Of a stretch of 43,253 bases of DNA, positions 25,432 through 33,039 are shown in pieces; the stretch's first letter is position 1, and every line of letters starts with the position of its first letter. The stretch is taken from positions 1 to 43,253 of the forward strand of contig DXFU01000083.1 in assembly GCA_019114305.1 (NCBI GenBank). The letters are read 5' to 3'. Made by a program: the position numbers and the translations under genes. The notes under the pieces are model-generated. The model had not been told where the DNA came from and searched no databases. It saw only the letters and a program-made list of their open reading frames with translations. Origin of the DNA: Candidatus Hungatella pullicola. Lineage in GTDB: Bacteria; Bacillota; Clostridia; Lachnospirales; Lachnospiraceae.

Positions 25432-26301
25432 CTATCTCCTCAATCTTGATCCGTCATATCTGAGCTGAGTTTCCAGATAAATTTCTATAGCCCGGTACTG
25501 AGCAGACATCTCCCTTTCCCTGGTTCCCACCTCCAGCATATCGCAGATGGCGGCAAGCTGAGCGGCAGTGAACTGTGTCTTTCTCTTTCTCAGAATTCTA
25601 AGCTTTTCCGCATAATCTTTTCCGTCTAAAAACTCTTCCAGACAGCTGTACTCCCCTTCTTCCTCCAGGCCCTGGGCCAGCTCCCGAACTGTAGTGTCTA
25701 CCGTTCTCTCTTTATAGTAATATTCTTTATCCCTCTCTCCAACAGGACGCAGAATCCTGCAGGGGTTTCCAACTGCCACCACGCCTGAGGGAATATTCTT
25801 AGTAACCACGCTGCCTGCGCCGATCACTGTATTATCTCCTATTTCAACGCCGGGAAGAATCACCGCTCCCGCTCCTACCCACACATTATTTCCAATTACT
25901 ACAGAAAGATTATATTGAGCACCGGTTCTTCTAAGATCCGGATCAATTGGATGACCTGCTGTGGCAATGGTCACATTGGGTCCAAACATACAGTCCTCCC
26001 CAATGCGTATTTCCCCGTCATCTACCAGAGTCAGTCCGAAATTGGCGTAGGTTCCCTTTCCCATGTAAACGTGACGTCCGCCCCAGTTGGAGTGAAGAGG
26101 CGGTTCAATATAGCAGCCTTCTCCAATAAAGCCGAACATTTTCTTCAGAAGTTCCCGCCGTTTTTCCCTCTCCCCCGGCCTTGTTCTGTTATAGTCATAT
26201 AAAAGTTCCAGACATTCTGTCTGCTCCTTCCTAATTTCCTGATCCCCAGGGGGGTACAGTCTTCCGCTGTTCATCCGCTCTCTGGCTTCTTTTGAATTCA
26301 T
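25432..26301 (-). CDS. Sugar O-acetyltransferase (maltose/galactoside type) with a C-terminal extension
   Basis: 289 residues. The first ~195 are a left-handed beta-helix acetyltransferase: N-terminal Maa helices ([20 protein letters not shown]), hexapeptide repeats, the catalytic-His loop [12 protein letters not shown], and [33 protein letters not shown]. It would move acetyl from acetyl-CoA to a sugar hydroxyl in the cytoplasm. The usual family protein stops near 190-200 residues. This one carries about 95 more, charged and helix-prone, of unknown role. I chose ATG at 26301 because GGAGGAG lies 5 nt upstream; the longer frame starts before that site. It is followed 4 nt later by uvrC. Confidence 0.88.
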   Translation of the reverse strand: MNSKEARERMNSGRLYPPGDQEIRKEQTECLELLYDYNRTRPGEREKRRELLKKMFGFIGEGCYIEPPLHSNWGGRHVYMGKGTYANFGLTLVDDGEIRIGEDCMFGPNVTIATAGHPIDPDLRRTGAQYNLSVVIGNNVWVGAGAVILPGVEIGDNTVIGAGSVVTKNIPSGVVAVGNPCRILRPVGERDKEYYYKERTVDTTVRELAQGLEEEGEYSCLEEFLDGKDYAEKLRILRKRKTQFTAAQLAAICDMLEVGTREREMSAQYRAIEIYLETQLRYDGSRLRR

Positions 26302-26361
26302 TTTATCTCCTCCAAACATACCTGGCATATCGTCCCATTATTATACTCTATCTCCGGACAA

Positions 26362-26406
26362 AATAAAAGACAGGGCACAAAAATTAACTCCGCCCTGTCT
26401 TTTATT
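26362..26406 (-). terminator. Terminator of the 561-residue-protein gene
   Basis: A perfect 15-bp stem (26362-26376 with 26392-26406) has T-rich outer ends (TTTTATT) on the minus strand. It lies about 45 nt after the stop codon at 26451 and before the acetyltransferase start. Confidence 0.8.
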
Positions 26407-26450
26407 CTCTTTCGTTATTTCAGACAGCTTCTTAACTTCTCACTCTGGTC

Positions 26451-28136
26451 TCAGTCTTTCTTCCACTGAAATTTCAGATTAAAATTCATGGTCTTTTTTC
26501 CCTTCGGTGTCCAGTGGAATGGATAAACCACTTCCAGTCCTTGGGAAGTCTGCCGCACCTCAGGAGCTGGCTGGTCTGTCTCAACCTTAATCTCCATTCC
26601 GGGAAGCTTAAACCCCTCGGTCTGAATCATCTCTGTCTCAAGTCCTGTTCCTTCCAGATTAAAAAACAGCTCTATATCCCTTTCTGCATCAAAGGTTACC
26701 TGAATCTCTATCTCTCCCTTTTCCGCTCTGTTATTGAAGAAGACTGTCCTTATATGAGCCGGTTCCGTTCCAGGCTCCCTTCTCATAAGAACCATATTGG
26801 AAACCGTTCCATCAGGAGCCTTCCAAAAGGCTACAGCCGATCTAAGCTGGTGACTGGTATTGCGGCTTCCCTCCATAGCGCCGATCATATAATTTTCTTC
26901 TATCCAGGCTGTGGCTGTACATACAGTGCTGTCGTCATCGGGATCATTTTTTTCTATCAGCTCCCGATACCGCATTTCCACCTGCCGGTCACCCTGATAA
27001 TTAAGCAGGGACTGGCGCGTCTCAGAGGGAATTTCCGTTCCAAGAATAGACAGTTCTACATTGCCTCCCAGTTCACAGTTAAATCCCGGCTCTTCCTGAT
27101 ATTGGGCTCCCAGCCCTATATAGAGAAGGGATGGAAGCATGGTATGATCCTTCATATCTGTTTCATAAGCTCTGGAATAAGGACCGCACAGATTGTGAAG
27201 ACCTGGGTGATACATTGCCCCAATCTTGTTCCACAGTTCCTGTTCCAGCCACTGCCCCATCTGATGAAGGTAGCTGCAGCCACTCAGCTTTTTCCACGCT
27301 GCCAAAGCAATCAGGTCAACAGAGTAGTAAGTAGGGGAATTAAATTCTGCAAAATTGCCAAATTCCTTGTAATCCTCAATCACTTTATCCAGGGCCTTAA
27401 TGCCATGATCGTAAAACTCCTGATTTTCAAATCTCTCTCCATAATAAATACAAATCAGGCAGTGCATAAGGAGCACATTTGTATTCATTGGGTACATCCA
27501 GCTGTTATATCTTGCAATGGATCCGGTGACTGATTTCACCATAGCCCGGTCCATGGCCTTCACTGTCTGAGGATCCAGTTTGTCCTCAAACATAGAAAGC
27601 ACCATGGCAAAGGTAGTGGAAATAAACTCTCTCCAGTTAGGATCAAAGCCTTCCCAAACCACAGGAACCGTATCGCAAAGGGACTGCCCCAGCATGGTGA
27701 TTATCTCATTGGCTTTCTCCCTGCTTTCTCCTGTCTCCATAAGCCTCCGTTTCAGTTTAACCTCAACGGTCTCTCTCCATTTTTCCAGATAGAAACGGCC
27801 GTGGGCATCAAAACACCGGCCTGGAAAGGGTTCAGAAGGAGGAAGTTTCTCAACCTCTGTACGCTTGAACGTTCCGTAAAATCCATCTTCTTCCTTTCCA
27901 TCCATCTGTAAATTCAAAACTGCCTGGATCACCTTTTCGGCTCTTTCCCTGTCTCCCTGGCCGTCTCTGGCCAAAAGTCCAAGGCTGTAGTAGCCGCTGT
28001 CCCTTACATCATGGTATTGTTCTCCCTCCCACAAAAGATGAAGTTCCGGGTCATATTTTTTATCCAGTTCTTCCATGACACGGGCAAAAAGCCGTTTCTG
28101 CTCGTCTTTTTCCAGTATGGTGATTGGTGATTTCAT
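26451..28136 (-). CDS. Unrecognised 561-residue protein, probable alpha-helical toroid plus beta domain
   Basis: I do not recognise a named family. Residues ~1-380 look helical and rich in aromatic and acidic residues. Conserved-looking motifs are RDSGYYSLGLLARDG, YNSWMYPMNTNVLLMHCLI, FAEFNSPTYYSVDLIALAAW and HNLCGPYSRAYETDMKDH. The remaining ~180 look beta-rich. This layout, an (alpha/alpha) barrel followed by a beta-sandwich, is typical of polysaccharide lyases and several glycoside hydrolases, so a carbohydrate-active enzyme is possible but unproven. There is no signal peptide, so it is cytoplasmic. GGGGGA precedes the ATG and a strong terminator follows. It appears to be monocistronic. 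Confidence 0.75.
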   Translation of the reverse strand: MKSPITILEKDEQKRLFARVMEELDKKYDPELHLLWEGEQYHDVRDSGYYSLGLLARDGQGDRERAEKVIQAVLNLQMDGKEEDGFYGTFKRTEVEKLPPSEPFPGRCFDAHGRFYLEKWRETVEVKLKRRLMETGESREKANEIITMLGQSLCDTVPVVWEGFDPNWREFISTTFAMVLSMFEDKLDPQTVKAMDRAMVKSVTGSIARYNSWMYPMNTNVLLMHCLICIYYGERFENQEFYDHGIKALDKVIEDYKEFGNFAEFNSPTYYSVDLIALAAWKKLSGCSYLHQMGQWLEQELWNKIGAMYHPGLHNLCGPYSRAYETDMKDHTMLPSLLYIGLGAQYQEEPGFNCELGGNVELSILGTEIPSETRQSLLNYQGDRQVEMRYRELIEKNDPDDDSTVCTATAWIEENYMIGAMEGSRNTSHQLRSAVAFWKAPDGTVSNMVLMRREPGTEPAHIRTVFFNNRAEKGEIEIQVTFDAERDIELFFNLEGTGLETEMIQTEGFKLPGMEIKVETDQPAPEVRQTSQGLEVVYPFHWTPKGKKTMNFNLKFQWKKD

Positions 28137-28305
28137 TGCCTTTCCCCCTTGTTGAATGTGTTATATGTCCTGGAGATTTGTCTTCCCCTTATCTCCAATG
28201 ATCTGATTTTATCACACCGTGTGCGGGAATACTACAGGATATTTGCGTTTCCCCTTCTTGTCCATATCCACTATTTGCGAAGTCCGTTGTTCTAATTATC
28301 TGTTT

Positions 28306-29076
28306 TTATGCTTTCAAATACCCTTGGTAAGCCTGAGTATTTAATATTTCATTTGCCCTGGCTACCTCCTCGCCAGTGGGGGTGGGAACCCCGGCCAATG
28401 GATATTCAAGACTGAGATTGTTCCATTTAAACAGTCCAAGGGTGTGGTAAGGAAGGACCTCAAACCGCTTCACCGTCTTCAGGGAAGCAGCAAACTGGGA
28501 AAGTTTCTTTAAGTCCTCTTCACCGTCTGTATATCCTGGAACCAGAACATGACGAAGCCACAGATCTTTCCCCTGATCTGACAGATATCTGGCCATATCC
28601 AAAATGTTCTCATTGGTCTGGCCAGTCAGATTTCGATGTTTCTCTTCATCTAAGATCTTAATATCCAGCATAAACAGATCTGTTACTGCCATCAGCTTAT
28701 TAAATTTTTCCAGAAATCTCTCTTCCCTGATGAATGGATTCCCCGCTGTGTCCACCACTGTGGAAATGCCTTTGTTTTTAGCAAGGGCAAACAGTTCTGT
28801 AAGAAAGTCCATCTGAAGCAGGGGTTCTCCTCCGCTGACTGTAATTCCTCCTTCTTTCCCCCAGTAATTGCGGTACCGGTATGCCTTTTGAAACATTTCT
28901 TCTGCTGTGTGCAGTTCTCCTCCAGTCATACTCCATGTCTCTGGATTATGGCAGTATTTACACCGCATCCTGCACCCTTGAAGGAATATAACGAACCTGA
29001 CTCCCGGCCCGTCTACTGATCCAAAGCTTTCAATAGAATGGATTCTTCCCATAATGGGACCGTTTTCTTTTTCCAT
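28306..29076 (-). CDS. pflA: Pyruvate formate-lyase-activating enzyme
   Basis: A radical SAM enzyme that installs the glycyl radical on PflB. The 256 residues include the CX3CX2C cluster (Cys35, Cys39, Cys42 in GCRMRCKYCHNPETW), SFGSVDGPGVRFVIF before it, the SAM-binding GGEPLLQ and a downstream MLDIK strand. I chose ATG at 29076 with GGAGGT 6 nt upstream; the longer frame to 29148 is not supported. It lies 144 nt after pflB, with a strong hairpin between the two. Its position identifies PflB as the target. Confidence 0.95.
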   Translation of the reverse strand: MEKENGPIMGRIHSIESFGSVDGPGVRFVIFLQGCRMRCKYCHNPETWSMTGGELHTAEEMFQKAYRYRNYWGKEGGITVSGGEPLLQMDFLTELFALAKNKGISTVVDTAGNPFIREERFLEKFNKLMAVTDLFMLDIKILDEEKHRNLTGQTNENILDMARYLSDQGKDLWLRHVLVPGYTDGEEDLKKLSQFAASLKTVKRFEVLPYHTLGLFKWNNLSLEYPLAGVPTPTGEEVARANEILNTQAYQGYLKA

Positions 29077-29133
29077 TTTCCTACCTCCGTATTTTCCTGA
29101 TTTCACCCGTATTTTTCTTCTATATGCACAGCA

Positions 29134-29166
29134 GGCAGGCCAGGGCAACTAACTGCCCGGCCTGCC
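29134..29166 (-). other. GC-rich hairpin between pflB and pflA
   Basis: A 13-bp stem with one bulged A (29134-29147 with 29154-29166) and a 6-nt loop. No T-run follows on the minus strand. It may lower pflA expression relative to pflB or protect the 3' end of the pflB mRNA. Confidence 0.6.
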
Positions 29167-29220
29167 GCCGTATTCCAGGGCTGTCCGCATCCGCAGCCAG
29201 CTTACATTTTGTTCTTTCTA

Positions 29221-31473
29221 TTAGATTGTGCCATGGCAGGTTCTGGAAATTACATCCATCTGCTGCTCTCTTGTCAGATCGATGAATTTTACTGCGTAGC
29301 CAGAAACACGGATTGTGAAGTTTGCGTACTCTTCCTTCTCCGGATGCTCCATAGCGTCAATCAGCTTCTCCTTGCCAAATACGTTTACGTTCAGATGATG
29401 AGCTCCCTGATCAAAGTAGCCATCCATAATCTGTACCAGATTCTTGGACTGTTCTTCCTCACTGTGACCTAAAGCATCCGGGTTGATGGTCTGGGTATTG
29501 GAAATACCATCCAGAGCCCACTCATACGGAAGCTTTGCTACAGAGTTGAGGGAAGCCAGAAGACCGTTCTTCTCCGCGCCGTAACTTGGGTTAGCACCTG
29601 GAGACAGAGGCTCTCCGGCTCTTCTTCCGTCTGGCATGTTGCCTGTTGCCTTTCCATATACTACATTGGAAGTAATAGTCAGGATAGAAGTAGTTGGCTC
29701 AGAATCTCTGTATGTATGTCTCTTCTTAATCTTATCCAGGAAAGTCTTTAACAACCATACAGCAATGTCATCGGCACGGTCATCGTCATTTCCGTATCTT
29801 GGGAAATCTCCTGTGGTCTCAAAATCCATAATCATGCCTTCTTCATCACGGATAGGCTTAACCTTTGCGTACTTAATAGCGCTTAAGGAGTCTACTACGT
29901 GAGAGAATCCTGCAATACCGGTAGCGAAGGTACGTCTTACATCTGTATCAATAAGGGCCATTTCAGCAGCCTCATAGTAATATTTGTCATGCATGTACTG
30001 AATCAGATTCAGAGTATTTACATAAATGCCTGCCAGCCAGTCCATCATAATATCATATTTATGGATTACTTCATCATAATCCAGATACTCAGAAGTAATA
30101 GGAGCCAGCTCAGGACCTACCTGCTCTCTTGTCTTCATATCACGTCCGCCGTTCATTGCGTACAGAAGACATTTTGCCAGATTTGCTCTGGCTCCGAAGA
30201 ACTGCATCTCTTTTCCTGTCTGTGTAGCGGATACACAGCAGCAGATAGAGTAATCATCGCCCCATACCGGCTTCATCACATCGTCATTTTCATACTGGAT
30301 AGAGCTGGTACGGATAGAAATATTCGCTGCGTAGCGTTTGAAGTTTTCAGGCAGCTTGGAAGAATAAAGAACAGTCAAGTTTGGCTCCGGAGATGGTCCC
30401 ATGTTTTCCAAAGTGTGCAGGAAACGGTAATCTGTCTTTGTTACCATGGAGCGGCCGTCTACGCCAATACCTGCCACTTCCAGTGTAGCCCATACAGGAT
30501 CTCCGGAGAACAGCTGATTGTAAGAAGGAATTCTTGCGAACTTCACCATTCTGAACTTCATTACCAGATGGTCAATCAGTTCCTGCGCCTCTTCCTCTGT
30601 GAGGATTCCTTTCTCCATATCTCTCTGAATATAAATATCCAGGAAGGTAGAAATACGGCCAACGCTCATGGCAGCACCGTTCTGTGTCTTTATAGCAGCC
30701 AGATATCCAAAGTACAGCCACTGTACGGCTTCCTTGGCATTAGATGCCGGCTGAGAAATATCATAACCATAAGACTCCGCCATTTTCTTCATCTGAGCAA
30801 GAGCATTGTACTGCATCTTGATCTCTTCGCGAAGACGGATTACATCGTCTGTCATAGTTCCATCGCCGCAATTTGCAAAATCCTCTGCCTTCTTCTCCAT
30901 CAGAAAGTCAATTCCATAAAGAGCAACTCTTCTGTAGTCTCCTACAATTCTTCCGCGGCCGTAGGTATCAGGAAGACCGGTAATGATTTTATTATGACGA
31001 ACCTTCTTCATCTCTGGAGTATAAGCGTCAAATACTCCCTGATTGTGGGTTCTGCAGTACTCTGTAAAGATCTTGTGAAGATCCTCGCTTGGAGTATAGC
31101 CATAAGTCTTGCAGGCTTCCTCCGCCATCTTAATTCCGCCAAAAGGCATGAATGCTCTCTTCAGAGGCTTATCTGTCTGAAGTCCTACAACCTGCTCCAG
31201 ATCCTTTAATTCCTCGCTGATATAGCCTGGCTTATGGGAAGTAATAGTAGATACAATATCTGTATCCATATCCAGAACTCCGCCCTTTGCTCTTTCTTCT
31301 TTCTGAAGTTCCTGCAGCTTTCCCCAAAGCTTATTGGTAGCGTCAGTAGGTCCAGCCAGGAAAGATTCGTCGCCTTCATATGGCTTATAGTTATTCTGGA
31401 TAAAATCTCTTGTATTAATTTCTTCCTTCCAGAGTCTTCCCTCAAATCCATTCCATTGTTCCTTTTGTACCAT
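29221..31473 (-). CDS. pflB: Formate C-acetyltransferase (pyruvate formate-lyase)
   Basis: Converts pyruvate and CoA to acetyl-CoA and formate in anaerobic fermentation. The 750 residues match PflB. The active-site cysteines are in [15 protein letters not shown]: three consecutive Cys at 411-413, where E. coli has a Cys pair. The glycyl-radical site is Gly725 in [16 protein letters not shown] lies 11 nt before the ATG. Upstream are a 25-bp palindrome and a Rex-like sequence, so redox or metabolite control is likely. pflA follows on the same strand. Confidence 0.97.
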   Translation of the reverse strand: MVQKEQWNGFEGRLWKEEINTRDFIQNNYKPYEGDESFLAGPTDATNKLWGKLQELQKEERAKGGVLDMDTDIVSTITSHKPGYISEELKDLEQVVGLQTDKPLKRAFMPFGGIKMAEEACKTYGYTPSEDLHKIFTEYCRTHNQGVFDAYTPEMKKVRHNKIITGLPDTYGRGRIVGDYRRVALYGIDFLMEKKAEDFANCGDGTMTDDVIRLREEIKMQYNALAQMKKMAESYGYDISQPASNAKEAVQWLYFGYLAAIKTQNGAAMSVGRISTFLDIYIQRDMEKGILTEEEAQELIDHLVMKFRMVKFARIPSYNQLFSGDPVWATLEVAGIGVDGRSMVTKTDYRFLHTLENMGPSPEPNLTVLYSSKLPENFKRYAANISIRTSSIQYENDDVMKPVWGDDYSICCCVSATQTGKEMQFFGARANLAKCLLYAMNGGRDMKTREQVGPELAPITSEYLDYDEVIHKYDIMMDWLAGIYVNTLNLIQYMHDKYYYEAAEMALIDTDVRRTFATGIAGFSHVVDSLSAIKYAKVKPIRDEEGMIMDFETTGDFPRYGNDDDRADDIAVWLLKTFLDKIKKRHTYRDSEPTTSILTITSNVVYGKATGNMPDGRRAGEPLSPGANPSYGAEKNGLLASLNSVAKLPYEWALDGISNTQTINPDALGHSEEEQSKNLVQIMDGYFDQGAHHLNVNVFGKEKLIDAMEHPEKEEYANFTIRVSGYAVKFIDLTREQQMDVISRTCHGTI

Positions 31474-31503
31474 GTCTTCGATTTCCTCCTCTATAATCTT
31501 AAT

Positions 31504-31528
31504 TTATATGTATATTGTATACATATAA
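31504..31528. promoter_or_regulatory. 25-bp AT-rich palindrome at the pflB promoter
   Basis: Perfect 11-bp arms (31504-31514 and 31518-31528; TTATATGTATA / TATACATATAA) flank a TTG centre. It ends about 13 bp before the pflB ribosome site and directly follows a possible -10 (TATTAT, minus strand 31536-31531). It is likely an operator near +1 for an unidentified regulator, or a leader hairpin. Confidence 0.6.
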
Positions 31529-31543
31529 GCATAATAAAAAAAT

Positions 31544-31561
31544 GGGTTAAAAATCTAACAA
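31544..31561 (-). promoter_or_regulatory. Possible Rex-type redox operator upstream of pflB
   Basis: On the minus strand the 18-mer TTGTTAGATTTTTAACCC resembles the Rex consensus TTGTTAANNNNTTAACAA, matching 11 of the 14 defined positions, with a perfect left half. TTGTTA could also be a -35 element 19 bp before TATTAT. Confidence 0.35.
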
Positions 31562-31672
31562 TCTTATCTGTCAGTCTTTCCCGTCATCTTTTCTTTACGT
31601 CCTTTATGTTAGCACCATCTAACAAAGGAATCAAGAGGCAAAATAACTATTTTTATCAATTAACTCCATTGT

Positions 31673-31737
31673 ATAACAAAAAAAACAAAAGGCGGCCGCC
31701 TTATAAAATAATTCTGTTTCAATTTTTTATAGGCGGC
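31673..31737 (-). terminator. Terminator of the methionine aminopeptidase gene
   Basis: GCCGCC-TTATAAAA (31695-31708) pairs with TTTTAT-AGGCGGC (31725-31737) with one bulge, forming a long stem. On the minus strand it is followed by TTTTGTTTTTTTTG. It starts 14 nt after the map stop codon. Confidence 0.8.
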
Positions 31738-31750
31738 ACAAAAATTCTGT

Positions 31751-32623
31751 TTATTTTGTAAGCACTTCTGCTCCATCTTCTGTAATAAGTACTGTATACT
31801 CCCACTGAGCTGACAGACTTCCATCTTCCGTGTATATGGTCCACCCATCGTCAGCATCCTGAACCACATCTGCTTTTCCGGCATTGACCATAGGTTCAAT
31901 GGTAAATATCATTCCAGGAACCAAAAGCATATCCGTTCCCCTCACTCCTATATGGCTGACCCACGGCTCCTCGTGAAACTGATTGCCTACTCCATGACCG
32001 CCGATTTCCCGGACTACGGTAAAGCCGTTGGCATAAACATATTCCGAAATCACTGCCCCGATATCTCCCAAATGCCCCCAGGGCCTGCATTCCTTCAAAG
32101 CCAGATCAACGCTTTCCTTGGTTACCCGCACCAGCTTCTCAGCTTCCTCAGATACCCTTCCTATGCAGTACATACGGGACGCATCCGCATAATATCCGTC
32201 TACAATGGTGGTCACATCCACATTGATAATATCCCCTTCCTTCAGAATTCGATTGGGATCGGGAATTCCATGGCATACTACCTCATTGACAGAGGTACAT
32301 ACGCTTTTTGGATATCCTTCAAAATTTAGGGGAGCAGGAATTCCTCCCAGTTTCATGGTATTTTCGTGAACCAGAGTGTTAATATCCTCCGTACTTATCC
32401 CTGGTCTGATAAATTCATCTACCATATCCAGAATCTTTGTATTTATTATTCCTGCCCTGCGGATTCCTTCAATCTGAGCCGGCGTTTTTATCATGTAGTG
32501 TTCCGGGATCTCGTCTCCCATAATAGCGTAATTTTCCAGTTTCTGATCAAAAGCCAGATGGCAGTTTTTATACTTTTTCCCGCTGCCGCACCAGCATAAA
32601 TCATTTCTTCCTATTTTGTGCAT
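31751..32623 (-). CDS. map: Type I methionine aminopeptidase with N-terminal SEC-C zinc motif
   Basis: Removes the initiator Met from nascent proteins. 290 residues. The N-terminus is a SEC-C motif (Cys10, Cys12, Cys21, His22 in CWCGSGKKYKNCH), which binds zinc and may dock on the ribosome. The pita-bread catalytic core has the metal ligands Asp in NVDVTTIVDG, Asp in YYADASRM, His in GGHGVGNQFHEEP, Glu in FTIEPMV and Glu in QWEYT. I chose ATG at 32623 with GGAG 7 nt upstream. The frame is open to 32704, but a good promoter overlaps that extension. MetAPs with this extension are known in Firmicutes alongside shorter ones. Confidence 0.95.
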   Translation of the reverse strand: MHKIGRNDLCWCGSGKKYKNCHLAFDQKLENYAIMGDEIPEHYMIKTPAQIEGIRRAGIINTKILDMVDEFIRPGISTEDINTLVHENTMKLGGIPAPLNFEGYPKSVCTSVNEVVCHGIPDPNRILKEGDIINVDVTTIVDGYYADASRMYCIGRVSEEAEKLVRVTKESVDLALKECRPWGHLGDIGAVISEYVYANGFTVVREIGGHGVGNQFHEEPWVSHIGVRGTDMLLVPGMIFTIEPMVNAGKADVVQDADDGWTIYTEDGSLSAQWEYTVLITEDGAEVLTK

Positions 32624-32681
32624 AGAACCTCTCCATCCTCTCTGTGTCCTTTTGGGCACCTGAATCTTATTCCTGTGGTAA

Positions 32682-32710
32682 CATATATCACGTTTATTTT
32701 CCATTGTAAA
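32682..32710 (-). promoter_or_regulatory. Promoter of map
   Basis: On the minus strand TTTACA (32710-32705), a 17-bp spacer and TATATG (32687-32682) with a TGA extension before the -10. It lies about 60 bp before the chosen ATG and argues against the longer map reading frame. Confidence 0.62.
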
Positions 32711-32866
32711 GATTTATTCCTCTTATTGAACAAAAAATACCTTTCCCCTCAATCTCCGGCAGTCAGACAGACGGCCCTGAATCAACGCCGTCTCCATGAC
32801 AAAAAAGTTTCAGAAACCCTTTCCAGGGCAAATCCAGAAAAAAGCATGGCAATTTCCCAAGTTCTA

Positions 32867-32875
32867 TGCTACAAT
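32867..32875 (+). promoter_or_regulatory. Extended -10 promoter of the DUF1846 gene
   Basis: TGCTACAAT is an extended -10 (TGN-TACAAT). The -35 region 17 bp upstream (TGGCAA) is poor, as is common for extended -10 promoters. Transcription would start near 32882. Confidence 0.5.
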
Positions 32876-32905
32876 TGCATTTATTATGGGAAAGTGTTTG
32901 CCAAA

Positions 32906-32994
32906 CGGAAAAGAGGGGCGCAGCATATGGGCACCCTCTTTCTTCCGTTGTGCAGCTTTTATCTAAAATGAACACGGGCCGCCTATTCGGCGGC
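32906..32994 (+). other. Structured 5' leader of the DUF1846 gene
   Basis: Two hairpins lie between the promoter and the ribosome site. The first pairs CGGAAAAGAGGG (32906-32917) with CCCTCTTTCTTCCG (32934-32947) with small bulges and a 16-nt loop. The second pairs GCCGCC with GGCGGC (32978-32983, 32989-32994). Neither has a terminator T-run, and I recognise no known riboswitch class. Confidence 0.45.
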
Positions 32995-33039
32995 TGGGGG
33001 TACACACAGTAACTATCACAGAAGCAAAGAGGTAAAAAA

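Larger units (their letters stand above)
32624..33039. other. Divergent intergenic region between map and the DUF1846 gene
   Basis: These 416 bases contain no convincing gene. They hold the map promoter (minus strand), about 150 bases with no recognisable element, then an extended -10 promoter and a structured leader of about 155 nt for the DUF1846 gene. Two short open frames that cross it overlap promoters and lack ribosome sites. Confidence 0.7.

Noticed and set aside
26514-27533. 339-codon open frame antisense to the 561-residue protein
   Set aside because: The sense frame has a ribosome site, patterned motifs and a terminator. The antisense frame has an unnatural composition and no start signals.
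29899-31209. 436-codon open frame antisense to pflB
   Set aside because: It lies fully opposite an unmistakable, highly conserved gene, has no recognisable motifs or ribosome site, and is rich in Cys/His/Ile as expected from complementary codon bias.
32624-32704. N-terminal extension of methionine aminopeptidase to 32704
   Set aside because: A promoter (TTTACA-17-TATATG) overlaps the extension, and the SEC-C motif naturally begins at the ATG at 32623, which has a GGAG site.
32618-32971. 117-codon plus-strand open frame between map and the DUF1846 gene
   Set aside because: It starts inside map, crosses the map promoter and the DUF1846 promoter, and has no ribosome site.
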